A DNA stretch of 12,567 nt. It comes from an uncultured Archangium sp. (GTDB lineage: Bacteria; Myxococcota; Myxococcia; Myxococcales; Myxococcaceae). The position numbers and the translations under genes were made by a program. The notes beneath the pieces were generated by a model that worked only from the letters and a program-made list of their open reading frames with translations, did not search any database and was not told where the DNA came from. The first letter of the stretch is position 1. The number at the start of each line of letters is the position of its first letter. Shown piece after piece: positions 1 to 6,771 of the stretch. The stretch is taken from NCBI GenBank assembly GCA_946479335.1, contig CAMLFP010000142.1:1-12567 (forward strand), given 5' to 3'.

Positions 1-1
1 G

Positions 2-895
2 CTACTTGAGCTGCTTGCAGCCCGACTCGTACTTGAGCTCGCAGGCCTGCTTGTACAGCTCCTGGGAGCGCGTGGCGTTGGCGTCGACGCCTTCGCCGTT
101 CTGGTACATCACGCCGAGGTCGTAGCAGCTGGCGCCGTGGCTGTTGGAGCAGCCCTTCTCGAGCAGCGTGCGCGCCTTCGCGTAGCTGCGGGTGACGTTC
201 TTCCCGTCGATGTAGAGCAGCGCCATGTTGCGGCACGCGCCGTACTGGTTGGCCTCGCACGCCGTCTCGTACGACGCGATGGCGGTCTTCACGTCGGCCG
301 GGCCGCCTTCGCCCTCGGCCTGCATGTACCCGGCCTGGAAGCAGCCCGTGGAGTCACCCAGCGTGCACGCGCGGGTGAAGGTCTCGCGCGCGCGGGGCAG
401 GTTCTTCGCGGTGCCGTCGCCGTCGAGGTAGCGGTAGCCGAGGTCGCGGCAGCCGGTGGGGCTCCCGCCGTCGCAGGCCTTGCTGAAGATGCCGAAGGCC
501 TTCTTCACGTCTTTCTTCGTGCCCTCGCCGCGCACGTACATCGCGCCGAGGTTGGTGCAGCCGCGCGCCAGGCCGCCGTCGCAGGCCTTGGTGTAGAAGT
601 GCACGGCCTTCGTCTTGTCGGCCTTGATGCCGAGGCCGTCGTCGTAGATCCACCCGAGGTCGTCGCAGGCGGCGGGCGCGTTGCCCTTGCAGCCCTGCTC
701 CAGCAGCGGTTTGGCGCGGGCGTAGGCCTTCTCATCGCCCTCCTGCCCCTGGTCGATGGCTTCACGGCCGGCGCGCGCGCAGGCGTCGGCCTTCCCGCGC
801 TTGCACAGCACGTCGTCAGACCACTTGTTGTCTTGCGCGAAGGCGGCGGAGGCGCACAGCGAGAGCACGGCGAGGCTTCGGAGGAGGTTGGGCAT
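2..895 (-). CDS. Exported Sel1-repeat protein with Cys pairs (Hcp-like)
   Basis: A 297-residue protein. The start at 895 is chosen because it gives a signal peptide (charged N-terminus, hydrophobic LAVLSLCASA, Ala-Phe-Ala cleavage site near residue 20); the open frame continues upstream to 1162 but that part lies over the maf gene. The mature part is a solenoid of Sel1-like repeats with LG-x-x-Y and GEG-type motifs. Cysteines sit at 69/77, 105/113, 141/149, 177/185, 213/221, 249/257 and 285/293: seven C-x7-C pairs at an exact 36-residue period, preceded by C31/C38. In the Helicobacter Hcp family such pairs form one disulfide per repeat, so a periplasmic or secreted location is expected (inference). 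Sel1 repeats usually mediate protein-protein contacts; no catalytic motif is evident and the partner is unknown. It is divergent from maf, with 70 bases between starts and no clear Shine-Dalgarno. Confidence 0.88.
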   Translation of the reverse strand: MPNLLRSLAVLSLCASAAFAQDNKWSDDVLCKRGKADACARAGREAIDQGQEGDEKAYARAKPLLEQGCKGNAPAACDDLGWIYDDGLGIKADKTKAVHFYTKACDGGLARGCTNLGAMYVRGEGTKKDVKKAFGIFSKACDGGSPTGCRDLGYRYLDGDGTAKNLPRARETFTRACTLGDSTGCFQAGYMQAEGEGGPADVKTAIASYETACEANQYGACRNMALLYIDGKNVTRSYAKARTLLEKGCSNSHGASCYDLGVMYQNGEGVDANATRSQELYKQACELKYESGCKQLK

Positions 896-965
896 GTGTG
901 AGGGGCGCTTCGAGGTGGGTGGGGAACTTCGGAGGCGGCGCCGCAGCATATGCTCCCCGCCGCAC

Positions 966-1544
966 ATGAGAACGCTGTTGTTGGCTTCGACGTCGTCTGC
1001 TCGCCGCGCGCTGCTGGGTGGGCTCGGGCTCCCCTTCGTCGCGGAGGCGCCCGGCGTCGATGAAGACGTCGCTCCGGGCACAGCGGTCGAGGCCGCCGTC
1101 GCGCAGCTCGCGGAGCGGAAGGCGCGCGCGGTGTTGGCGCGGAACCCCGGCGCGCTGGTCATCGGGTCTGATCAACTCGTCTCCCTCGACGGCCGTGCGA
1201 TGGGCAAACCGGCCGACGCCACCGCCGCCCGCGCGCAGCTCCAGTCACTCGCTGGGAGGACGCACGACATCTGCACCGGCGTGTGCGTGGTGTCGGCCGA
1301 CTTCTTCGCATGCGAGGTCGACGTCGCGCGGCTCACCGTCTGGCCGCTGGGGGACGCGGAGCTCGACGCGTACGTCGCCACCAACGAGTGGGAAGGCTGC
1401 GCCGGCGGCTACCGCGTCGAGGCGCGCGGGCAGGCGTTGTTCTCCGCCATCGACGGTGACCGCTCCGCCATTCAGGGCCTGCCGATGCAGCGGCTCGTGC
1501 GGTTGCTGCGCGCGGCGGGCGCGAATCCTCTGCTGAGTTCGTGA
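966..1544 (+). CDS. maf: Maf-family nucleotide pyrophosphatase, YceF subtype
   Basis: A 192-residue protein of normal Maf length. Maf proteins hydrolyse non-canonical or modified nucleoside triphosphates to monophosphates in the cytoplasm. The N-terminal LLLASTSSARRALL matches the family's nucleotide-binding LAS-x-S-x-R-R signature. S68-D69-Q70 supplies the catalytic Asp, followed by LDG and GKP (80-82). C-terminal CAGGY (145-149) with E152 and GLP (171-173) resemble E. coli YceF, which acts on 7-methyl-GTP, more than the dTTP/UTP-specific YhdE type; substrate is therefore inferred, not proven. ATG 966 is chosen because family similarity begins there, although the frame is open back to 756. 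There is no strong ribosome binding site. The stop overlaps the next gene's start by one base (TGATG), so the two are probably translated together. Confidence 0.92.
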   Translation: MRTLLLASTSSARRALLGGLGLPFVAEAPGVDEDVAPGTAVEAAVAQLAERKARAVLARNPGALVIGSDQLVSLDGRAMGKPADATAARAQLQSLAGRTHDICTGVCVVSADFFACEVDVARLTVWPLGDAELDAYVATNEWEGCAGGYRVEARGQALFSAIDGDRSAIQGLPMQRLVRLLRAAGANPLLSS

Positions 1545-2026
1545 TGGACACGAAGCTGCGCATCGTCGTCATCCAACACGCGCTGGAGCTCAAGGAGCGC
1601 AGCAACACCGCGAAGCACGCGCTGGCGGCGCTGAAGAACGCCGAGCAGCGCGTGTACGGCCTCAAGGACGTGCCGTTGGTGCTCGACGACCTCCACGACG
1701 CGTGGCTGTTGTGGCCCGGCGCGGAGCCGAAACCCGAAGGTACGCCCTCCACGCTGGTGGTGCTCGACGGCTCCTGGAGTCAGACGCGGCGCATGGTGCA
1801 GCGCCTTCCCGAGGTGCGGAGGTTGCCGCGCTACTCGGTGACGCCGAAGGTGGGGCGCGTGAGTCTGCGCGAGGCGCCCGCCGGCGGCATGTCGACGCTG
1901 GAGGCCCTCGCGGCCGCGTTGCGCGAATTGGAGAGTGAAGAAGCGGGTGCGCGCCTGGAGGCGCTCCACGAGGCGTTGCTCGCCCGCCAACGCGCCGAGC
2001 GCGGCTACGTGGGCAAGGGCCGGTGA
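1544..2026 (+). CDS. DTW-domain protein, N-terminally short (tRNA uridine aminocarboxypropyltransferase family)
   Basis: A 160-residue DTW-domain protein. The family (E. coli TapT/YfiP) transfers the 3-amino-3-carboxypropyl group of S-adenosylmethionine to a tRNA uridine, giving acp3U. Visible family elements are ERSNTAK (18-24), the DTW-type motif as D75-G-S-W78 followed by Q80 and M84, LREAP (108-112), STLEA (117-121) and a terminal RGYVGKG resembling the TapT tail. Oddity: the N-terminal Cys-rich segment usual in TapT is absent, and the 84 bases upstream in the same frame, back to a stop at 1457-1459, encode no cysteine and only a GTG at 1541 as an alternative start. ATG 1544 overlaps the maf stop by one base. 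Family assignment is good; retention of the reaction is less certain. Confidence 0.85.
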   Translation: MDTKLRIVVIQHALELKERSNTAKHALAALKNAEQRVYGLKDVPLVLDDLHDAWLLWPGAEPKPEGTPSTLVVLDGSWSQTRRMVQRLPEVRRLPRYSVTPKVGRVSLREAPAGGMSTLEALAAALRELESEEAGARLEALHEALLARQRAERGYVGKGR

Positions 2027-2097
2027 CGCGCCCAGGTTGTCAACGCGCCTGACAGTCGGCGGTGCGACGCGCATGCACCAGGGAGGGATAACCCCGC

Positions 2098-3423
2098 ATG
2101 ACGCTCATCGACCCGAAGCGTGTGCGCAGCGCGGTGTCGCAGCCCGTGAAGCAGTCGCCGGAGAAGAAGGCCGCCGCGCCGACGCGCGCGAAGGTGGGCG
2201 CCTCCGAGTTCTCGACCGGGCGAGGGTCGGCCCTGCGCGCGCAGGCGCCGAAGCGCCTCACCGGCACCGCGAGTGCGCCTGGCGCCGCCGCCACCAGCGC
2301 GAACGACGAGCTGTCGCGGCGGAAGCAGAACCAGTTCGTGCCGTGGTTCACCACGTTGGCCGCGACGGTGACCGGCAACCCGAAGGTGGTGACCGACTTC
2401 ATCGCGTCGTCGAACGCCGACGCCTACAAGAGTGAAATCGACAGCGCGCAGAAGAACGTCGACGCCAAGCAGGCCGAGGTCGACGCCACGCGCGCGAAGC
2501 TCGCTGACGCCGACGACCCGCGTCAGGCGCTGGTGCTCAGCGCGAAGCTGGCCGCGCAGGAGGCCGAGCTCGCGACGCTGACGAAGACCCGTGATGACGT
2601 GGTGGGCCGGAGAGATCGGCAGACCGCGCAGGCGCAGGCGGCGTTCCAGACGGCGTACGACGGCGCGATTGCGTCGGGGAAGTCACCGCAAGAGGCGATG
2701 CAGGCCGCGCTCGCGACGTACCACGACTACGTCTTCTACCACTCGGGCGCGCCCGTCGAGGTCACCGGCCCGGTGTTCGCCGAAGGGAAGGGCGACGCGA
2801 GCGACATCGACCCCAACGACGTGAACCAGCGCGGCATCGGCGACTGCTGGTTGATGTGCTCGCTGCAGGAGCTCGCGCAGCACGACCCCGACGCGCTGCG
2901 GAAGATGATCCGCGACAACGGCGACGGCACGTACACCGTCACCTTCTACAAAAAGGAGAACGGCAAGGCCGTGCCCTTCGAGGTGACGGTCGATGACCAG
3001 TTCGCCTCCGGCCACACCGGCACCGGCGACAAGGGCGAACTCTGGCCGCTGATCATCGAGAAGGCCTACGCGCAGGTGAAGGGCTCGTACGGCGGGCTCG
3101 ACGGCGGCTTCCCCAACGACGCGATGTTCATGCTGACCGGCGAGTCGTACCACCGCGTGGAGCACGGCCAGACGTCGGCGGCCGACTTCGCGAAGTACGG
3201 CGGCGGCGAGGTGCCGATGGAGGTCGACACCTGCAGCAGCTCCCAGGCGTTCAGGGATGAGTACGGGCTCGTGGGTGGCCACGCGTACTCGGTGAAGGAG
3301 ATCTACACTGACGCCGACGGCAAGCAGTGGGTGGTGCTGTCGAACCCGTGGGGAAACACCGACCCCAAGCCGATTCCCCTCGAGGAAGCGGCGGCGCAGC
3401 TCAACCTGTACGTGAAGGACTGA
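2098..3423 (+). CDS. Calpain-family (C2) cysteine protease
   Basis: A 441-residue protein with a strong ribosome binding site (GGGAGGG, 2081-2087) ten bases before ATG. Residues 1-75 are a basic, Ala/Pro/Ser-rich, probably disordered leader with no signal peptide. Residues 110-190 are Lys/Glu/Ala-rich and likely form a coiled coil. Residues about 215-441 are a calpain-like papain-fold domain. The triad is visible: GIGDCW with Cys250, GGHAYSV with His395, and SNPWGN with Asn416. The full domain with intact triad suggests an active peptidase. No EF-hand or C2 domain is present, so calcium dependence cannot be assumed. A small gene follows after 13 bases with its own Shine-Dalgarno, implying a two-gene unit. 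A role as an intracellular protease or a delivered effector with a cognate partner is inference. Substrate unknown. Confidence 0.9.
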   Translation: MTLIDPKRVRSAVSQPVKQSPEKKAAAPTRAKVGASEFSTGRGSALRAQAPKRLTGTASAPGAAATSANDELSRRKQNQFVPWFTTLAATVTGNPKVVTDFIASSNADAYKSEIDSAQKNVDAKQAEVDATRAKLADADDPRQALVLSAKLAAQEAELATLTKTRDDVVGRRDRQTAQAQAAFQTAYDGAIASGKSPQEAMQAALATYHDYVFYHSGAPVEVTGPVFAEGKGDASDIDPNDVNQRGIGDCWLMCSLQELAQHDPDALRKMIRDNGDGTYTVTFYKKENGKAVPFEVTVDDQFASGHTGTGDKGELWPLIIEKAYAQVKGSYGGLDGGFPNDAMFMLTGESYHRVEHGQTSAADFAKYGGGEVPMEVDTCSSSQAFRDEYGLVGGHAYSVKEIYTDADGKQWVVLSNPWGNTDPKPIPLEEAAAQLNLYVKD

Positions 3424-3436
3424 AAGGAGCCCGGTC

Positions 3437-3970
3437 ATGACGACGCCCGTGATGATTCGACTCGGCACCACCGTGGAGCTGGGCGGTGTGCCCGTGGGGC
3501 TCTCGCAGGTGCAGGGGCTCCAGGCGACGCTGGTGGCCACGCAGCCGGGCGCCAGCGTGCAGCTCAAGGTGAAGGCCGGCGAGGTGGTGCCGCTTTCCGG
3601 CCGCTTCTACCGTGTGGTGGCGGTGCATGACGGCGGTGCGACCCGCGTGCCCGGCGGCTCGAAGTCGTATGTGCAGCTCGAGGCCAGCGCCGAGCCGCAG
3701 CGCGCGGAGCGGCTCGCAGTGCCCGTCGGCGCGTCGATGAACGCGATGGGCTTCGACTTCGCCGTCACCTCCGTGCAGGGCGACACCGTCAGCGTCGAGG
3801 CGTGGCCTGATCAGCACGCGCGCAAGAACACGCGCCCGGAGTTGATCAAGTCGTACACCGTGAAGCGTGACGGCGCGATCCCCGCCGGGGCCCGCGCGCT
3901 GTCGGTGCGCAACGTGGTGGCCGCCGACCCGTCGCGCAACGTGCCTGCGTACGTCGAGCTGAGCCTCTGA
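3437..3970 (+). CDS. Uncharacterised two-lobed partner of the calpain-like protease
   Basis: A 177-residue soluble protein with no signal peptide, membrane segment or cysteine and no family I recognise. The start is well set by AAAGGAG (3423-3429) eight bases before ATG. The protein is rich in Val, Gly and short alternating hydrophobic stretches typical of beta structure. Two halves look related: LKVKAGEVVPLSGRF...VVAV...SYVQLE in the first and YTVKRDGAIPAGARA...VVAA...AYVELS at the C-terminus, suggesting an internal duplication judged by eye. It sits 13 bases after the calpain gene on the same strand, so the two are very probably co-transcribed. Possible roles are inhibitor or immunity protein, chaperone/adaptor, or substrate of the protease; none is shown by the sequence. 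Confidence 0.8.
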   Translation: MTTPVMIRLGTTVELGGVPVGLSQVQGLQATLVATQPGASVQLKVKAGEVVPLSGRFYRVVAVHDGGATRVPGGSKSYVQLEASAEPQRAERLAVPVGASMNAMGFDFAVTSVQGDTVSVEAWPDQHARKNTRPELIKSYTVKRDGAIPAGARALSVRNVVAADPSRNVPAYVELSL

Positions 3971-3976
3971 AGCGCC

Positions 3977-4362
3977 TTCTCGAGGCCTGAACTCATCCAC
4001 GCGGTGCGTTCACCGACGCGTCGCCGCGTTCTTCGACAATTCGGGAGCCGCCGGCGGCTGCTTCAGGCGAGGTCGCTCGACGCGCTTCGCCGGACGAGCG
4101 CTCTTTCTCGAGGCCTGAACTCATCCACGCGGTGCGTCCATCAACGCGTTGCCGCGCTCTTCGACAAGTTCGGGAGCCGCTAGCGGCTGCTTTAGGCGAG
4201 GTCGCTCGCCGCGCTTCTGCAGACGAGCGCTCTTTCTCGAGGCCTGAACTCATCCACGCGGTGCGTCCATCAACGCGTTGCCGCGTTCTTCGCCCATTTC
4301 GGGAGCCGCTGGCGGCTGCTTCAGGAGAGGTCGCTCGACGCGCTTCGGCGGACGAGCGCTAC
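3977..4362. repeat. Three tandem 128-129 bp repeats between convergent genes
   Basis: Units start at 3977, 4105 and 4234, each opening with TTCTCGAGGCCTGAACTCAT and ending near ACGAGCGCT. They are nearly identical with scattered substitutions. A fourth opening match, TTCTCGAGGCCCGAA, begins at 4363 inside the 3' end of the minus-strand gene 4359-5384, so the array looks like duplicated copies of that gene's terminus and 3' flank (inference). Each unit carries a palindrome AGCCGC-NN-GCGGCT (4046-4059, 4175-4188, 4304-4317) whose 6-bp arms are kept while the centre changes (CG, TA, TG). This block fills the 388-base gap between the two convergent genes and could act as a two-way terminator. No convincing gene is seen in it; short open frames here are by-products of the repetition. 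Confidence 0.92.
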
Positions 4363-5384
4363 TTCTCGAGGCCCGAAATCACGCGCGCGAATCTGCGTGC
4401 GGTGGCCTTGTCGACGCCGCGCTCCACGAGCCGCTGGTACATCGCCGGGGCCAGCACCGCGTAGCCGCGGGTGGTGGCGCTCTTCGACAGCTTCGGGAGC
4501 TCCGACGCGCTGAAGACCGCGCTCATCGTCGCGCCGCATTGAGAGAAGAGCGTGCGGGCCAGCGCTTCGTCGGCCTTCTCTTCTCCAGCGACTCCTTCGG
4601 CGACGCCGCGCGCGGCCTTGAAGTGCGTCGCGTAGTCGGCGCAGACGGCGCCCGCGAAGGGCCCGCCGATGTCGTCGAGCGCGGTGGCGGCCAGCGTCGC
4701 GCGTTGCTCGGGGCCGACGTCCTTGAGCGTCTCCATCACGCTGCGCAACGTCGCGGGCCACACCTCGCACCGCGCGACGACGTCGTGGGCCAGCGCCTCC
4801 GGCGTGCCGCGCGACTTGAGCACGCTCGCCACGTCACACGGCGCACTGCACGTTTTGGTGCCACCCAGCGTCGGGCCGCAGATGAACTGCTGCGCCACCG
4901 GGTCGTCATCGGCGCTGAGGGCCGTACCCCACGCGAGCAACGTCACCTGCCCCGGCGTGCGCTCGTCACACAGGGCGCGCACCCGCACCGCGACGTGGCC
5001 CAGCTCGTCGACGCAGCGGTCGGCGCTCAGGCTGGTGCTCCACAGGCCCGGCGCGAGCTGCGTCGCCGTGTCGGCCTCCGGTTCGTCGTTGCACGCGTAC
5101 GACGCCTTGCTCACTGCGTACGCGAGGCGCTGCGCACGGTCGCGACACGCCACCTGCGCCAGCTTCTCGGGCGCGCCGGTGAAGCGCTGCACCGACAGCA
5201 GCTCCCGCAGCGGCTCGCGGAGCGCCTGCACGCTGTACACGGTGGCGGTCACGCCCTCGAGGGCCTGCGTCTCCGGCGCCGACTTCTCGAAGGGCGCGTC
5301 GAAGGGCACGGTCAGCGCGAGCTGCGGGTCGGTGAACGTCGCTTGCGGCGCACCAGCCAGAAAGAGGGCGAGCAGAACGTGCAT
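4359..5384 (-). CDS. Exported Cys-rich protein of unknown function
   Basis: A 341-residue protein. ATG 5384 is chosen because it opens a short hydrophobic leader (MHVLLALFLAGAPQA) consistent with export; the frame stays open to 6206 only because it runs antisense through hrcA. I recognise no domain. After the leader come about 70 residues without cysteine, then ten cysteines (80, 98, 124, 139, 169, 179, 183, 206, 248, 283), an even number compatible with disulfides in an exported protein. The last third is helical and Ala-rich, ending ARRFARVISGLEK. The start lies 18 bases from that of the divergent hrcA, leaving almost no room for separate promoters. Its 3' end shares sequence with the tandem repeats that follow. 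Existence as a gene is well supported by length and leader; function unknown. Confidence 0.75.
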   Translation of the reverse strand: MHVLLALFLAGAPQATFTDPQLALTVPFDAPFEKSAPETQALEGVTATVYSVQALREPLRELLSVQRFTGAPEKLAQVACRDRAQRLAYAVSKASYACNDEPEADTATQLAPGLWSTSLSADRCVDELGHVAVRVRALCDERTPGQVTLLAWGTALSADDDPVAQQFICGPTLGGTKTCSAPCDVASVLKSRGTPEALAHDVVARCEVWPATLRSVMETLKDVGPEQRATLAATALDDIGGPFAGAVCADYATHFKAARGVAEGVAGEEKADEALARTLFSQCGATMSAVFSASELPKLSKSATTRGYAVLAPAMYQRLVERGVDKATARRFARVISGLEK

Positions 5385-5402
5385 GGCCTCTTCGTAGTAG
5401 AC

Positions 5403-6446
5403 ATGGGGGCGATGGCAGAAGACCTCGACGACCGGGCCCGTGACGTGTTGCGCGCCGTGGTGCAGGAATTCATCTCGTCTGGCGAGCCCGTGGGCAGCCA
5501 GCAGCTCACCCGCCGCGGTGAGTTCGAGGTGTCTCCGGCCACCATGCGCAACGTGCTCTCGGAGCTGGAAGCACAGGGCTTCCTCGAGAAGCCGCACACC
5601 TCTGCGGGCCGCGTGCCCACCGACGCCGGCTACCGCTTCTTCGTCGACTCGATGTTGCAGCTGAAGACGCCGGCGCTGGCCGATCAACAGCTCATCGAGT
5701 CGGGCCTCTCGGCGCCGGTGGTGGAGGACCGCCTCCAGGAGGCCGGGAAGTTGCTGCACCAGCTCTCGCGCCACGCGGGCGTGGTGTTGATTCCCCGGCC
5801 GTCGGCGGGCTCGTTGACGCGCATCGAGTTCGTGCGCCTCGCCGATGACCGCGCGCTGGCGATTCTGGTCGGCGCCGCTGGGCAGGTGCAGAACAAGCTC
5901 CTGACGTTGGACTCGCCGGTGACCAGCGAGGAGCTGGTGCGCTCCGCCAACTATTTGAACGAGCTGCTGCGGCAGGCGCAGACGATTGAGGAGGTGCGCA
6001 GCCGCATCCTCCAGGAGCTCGACCGGCAGCGCATGCAGTACGACGAGCTCGCGGCGCAGGCGCTGAAGCTGGGCGCGGCGGCCACCGACGTCTCTTCTGC
6101 GGAGCGCGTGGTCATCGAGGGCACCGGCAGCTTCCTGGAGACGAAGGACTTCGCCGACGACGTGCGGCGCATGCGGGCGCTGTTCCGCGCGTTGGATGAC
6201 AAGCACAAGCTGCTCTCGTTGCTCGACCGCGTTCAGCGCGCGCGGGAGATGCAGATCTTCATCGGCGCCGAGAGCGAGTTCGGCAGCCAGGGCGACGTGA
6301 CGCTCATCGCCACTCCGTACGGCACGAGCGAGCAGGTGCTGGGCACCGTCGGCGTCATCGGGCCCACGCGGCTCGACTACCAGCGGGTCATCCCGCTGGT
6401 GAACTTTACCGCGAAGGTGCTCTCGCGGGTGCTGAAGCCAGAGTGA
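5403..6446 (+). CDS. hrcA: Heat-inducible transcription repressor HrcA
   Basis: HrcA represses heat-shock chaperone genes (groE, dnaK) by binding the CIRCE operator and is kept active by GroEL. The 347-residue product has normal length. Residues 10-80 are the winged helix-turn-helix with hallmark text: GEPVGSQQL (27-35), VSPATMRNVLSELE (43-56), GFLEKPHTSAGRVPTD (59-74), GYRFF (76-80). The rest matches the GAF-like and dimerisation part, with LVRSANYLNELL and the C-terminal GVIGPTRLDYQRVIPLVNF. The start is uncertain: ATG 5403, ATG 5412 and GTG 5379 are all in frame, and only the GTG has a fair upstream GAGGG. No grpE/dnaK/dnaJ follows and no CIRCE repeat is seen in the window, so autoregulation is not evident. 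A small lipoprotein gene follows after 14 bases. Confidence 0.95.
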   Translation: MGAMAEDLDDRARDVLRAVVQEFISSGEPVGSQQLTRRGEFEVSPATMRNVLSELEAQGFLEKPHTSAGRVPTDAGYRFFVDSMLQLKTPALADQQLIESGLSAPVVEDRLQEAGKLLHQLSRHAGVVLIPRPSAGSLTRIEFVRLADDRALAILVGAAGQVQNKLLTLDSPVTSEELVRSANYLNELLRQAQTIEEVRSRILQELDRQRMQYDELAAQALKLGAAATDVSSAERVVIEGTGSFLETKDFADDVRRMRALFRALDDKHKLLSLLDRVQRAREMQIFIGAESEFGSQGDVTLIATPYGTSEQVLGTVGVIGPTRLDYQRVIPLVNFTAKVLSRVLKPE

Positions 6447-6460
6447 CGGAGGAGGTCGTG

Positions 6461-6769
6461 ATGCGTGGCGTTGCGTGTGTGGTTGCGGTGGTGCTGTCGG
6501 CGTGCGGTGCGGAGTCGCAGGGCCATTACGAGCCGCGACCGTTCACGACAGCCTCTTCAGCGCAGGCGTGCTCGTCGAACGCCCAGTGCGCGGCGGGCCA
6601 AGCGTGCTTCATCTACGAGTCTCAGGCGAGCGAGCAGTCGCTGTGTGCGGCGAGCGCTGCTCCGTGTGACCTGGTGACATGCACCGAGGAGACCGCCGGA
6701 TGCATCCAGCTGCCCAACGCGGGCCACGTGGTGTGTCTCACCGTGATGGAGACGTTGCACGGCACGTGA
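6461..6769 (+). CDS. Small Cys-rich lipoprotein
   Basis: A 102-residue protein. ATG 6461 is chosen over the in-frame GTG 6443 because GGAGGAGG (6448-6455) lies five bases upstream and the ATG gives a compact lipoprotein signal: MRGVACVVAVVLSAC with lipobox L12-S-A-C15. The mature protein would be lipid-anchored at C15. It is rich in cysteine, with spacing resembling small disulfide-knotted modules (SNAQCAAGQACF, then CDLVTC and later Cys), so it should be folded outside the cytoplasm. It starts 14 bases after the hrcA stop and is likely co-transcribed with it; a functional link to heat shock is not shown. The stop is two bases from the stop of the convergent gene 6772-7329. No named family recognised. 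Confidence 0.8.
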   Translation: MRGVACVVAVVLSACGAESQGHYEPRPFTTASSAQACSSNAQCAAGQACFIYESQASEQSLCAASAAPCDLVTCTEETAGCIQLPNAGHVVCLTVMETLHGT

Positions 6770-6771
6770 CT

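Noticed and set aside
137..901. 254-codon open frame on the plus strand
   Set aside because: Shadow of the Sel1-repeat gene, whose repeats and exact Cys period prove the minus strand is the coding one.
2037..2054. TGTCA/TGACA inverted repeat upstream of the calpain gene as an operator
   Set aside because: Five-base arms with a 7-base spacer are easily found by chance and no promoter elements are placed properly around them.
3993..4253. Small minus-strand frame inside the tandem repeats (twice MSSGLEKERSS)
   Set aside because: The protein repetition only mirrors the DNA repeats; Arg/Ser/Ala composition, no ribosome binding site, and unit lengths of 128 versus 129 break the frame.
3977..4362. 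CRISPR-like array
   Set aside because: Units of 128-129 bp repeat throughout with no short conserved repeat alternating with unique spacers, and no cas gene is near.
4278..5402. Upstream extension of the hrcA frame
   Set aside because: The extension is antisense to the exported Cys-rich protein, is Arg-rich without recognisable motifs, and HrcA similarity begins at about 5412.
5385..6206. Upstream extension of the minus-strand exported protein
   Set aside because: It is antisense to hrcA; the signal-peptide-like start at 5384 is a better beginning.
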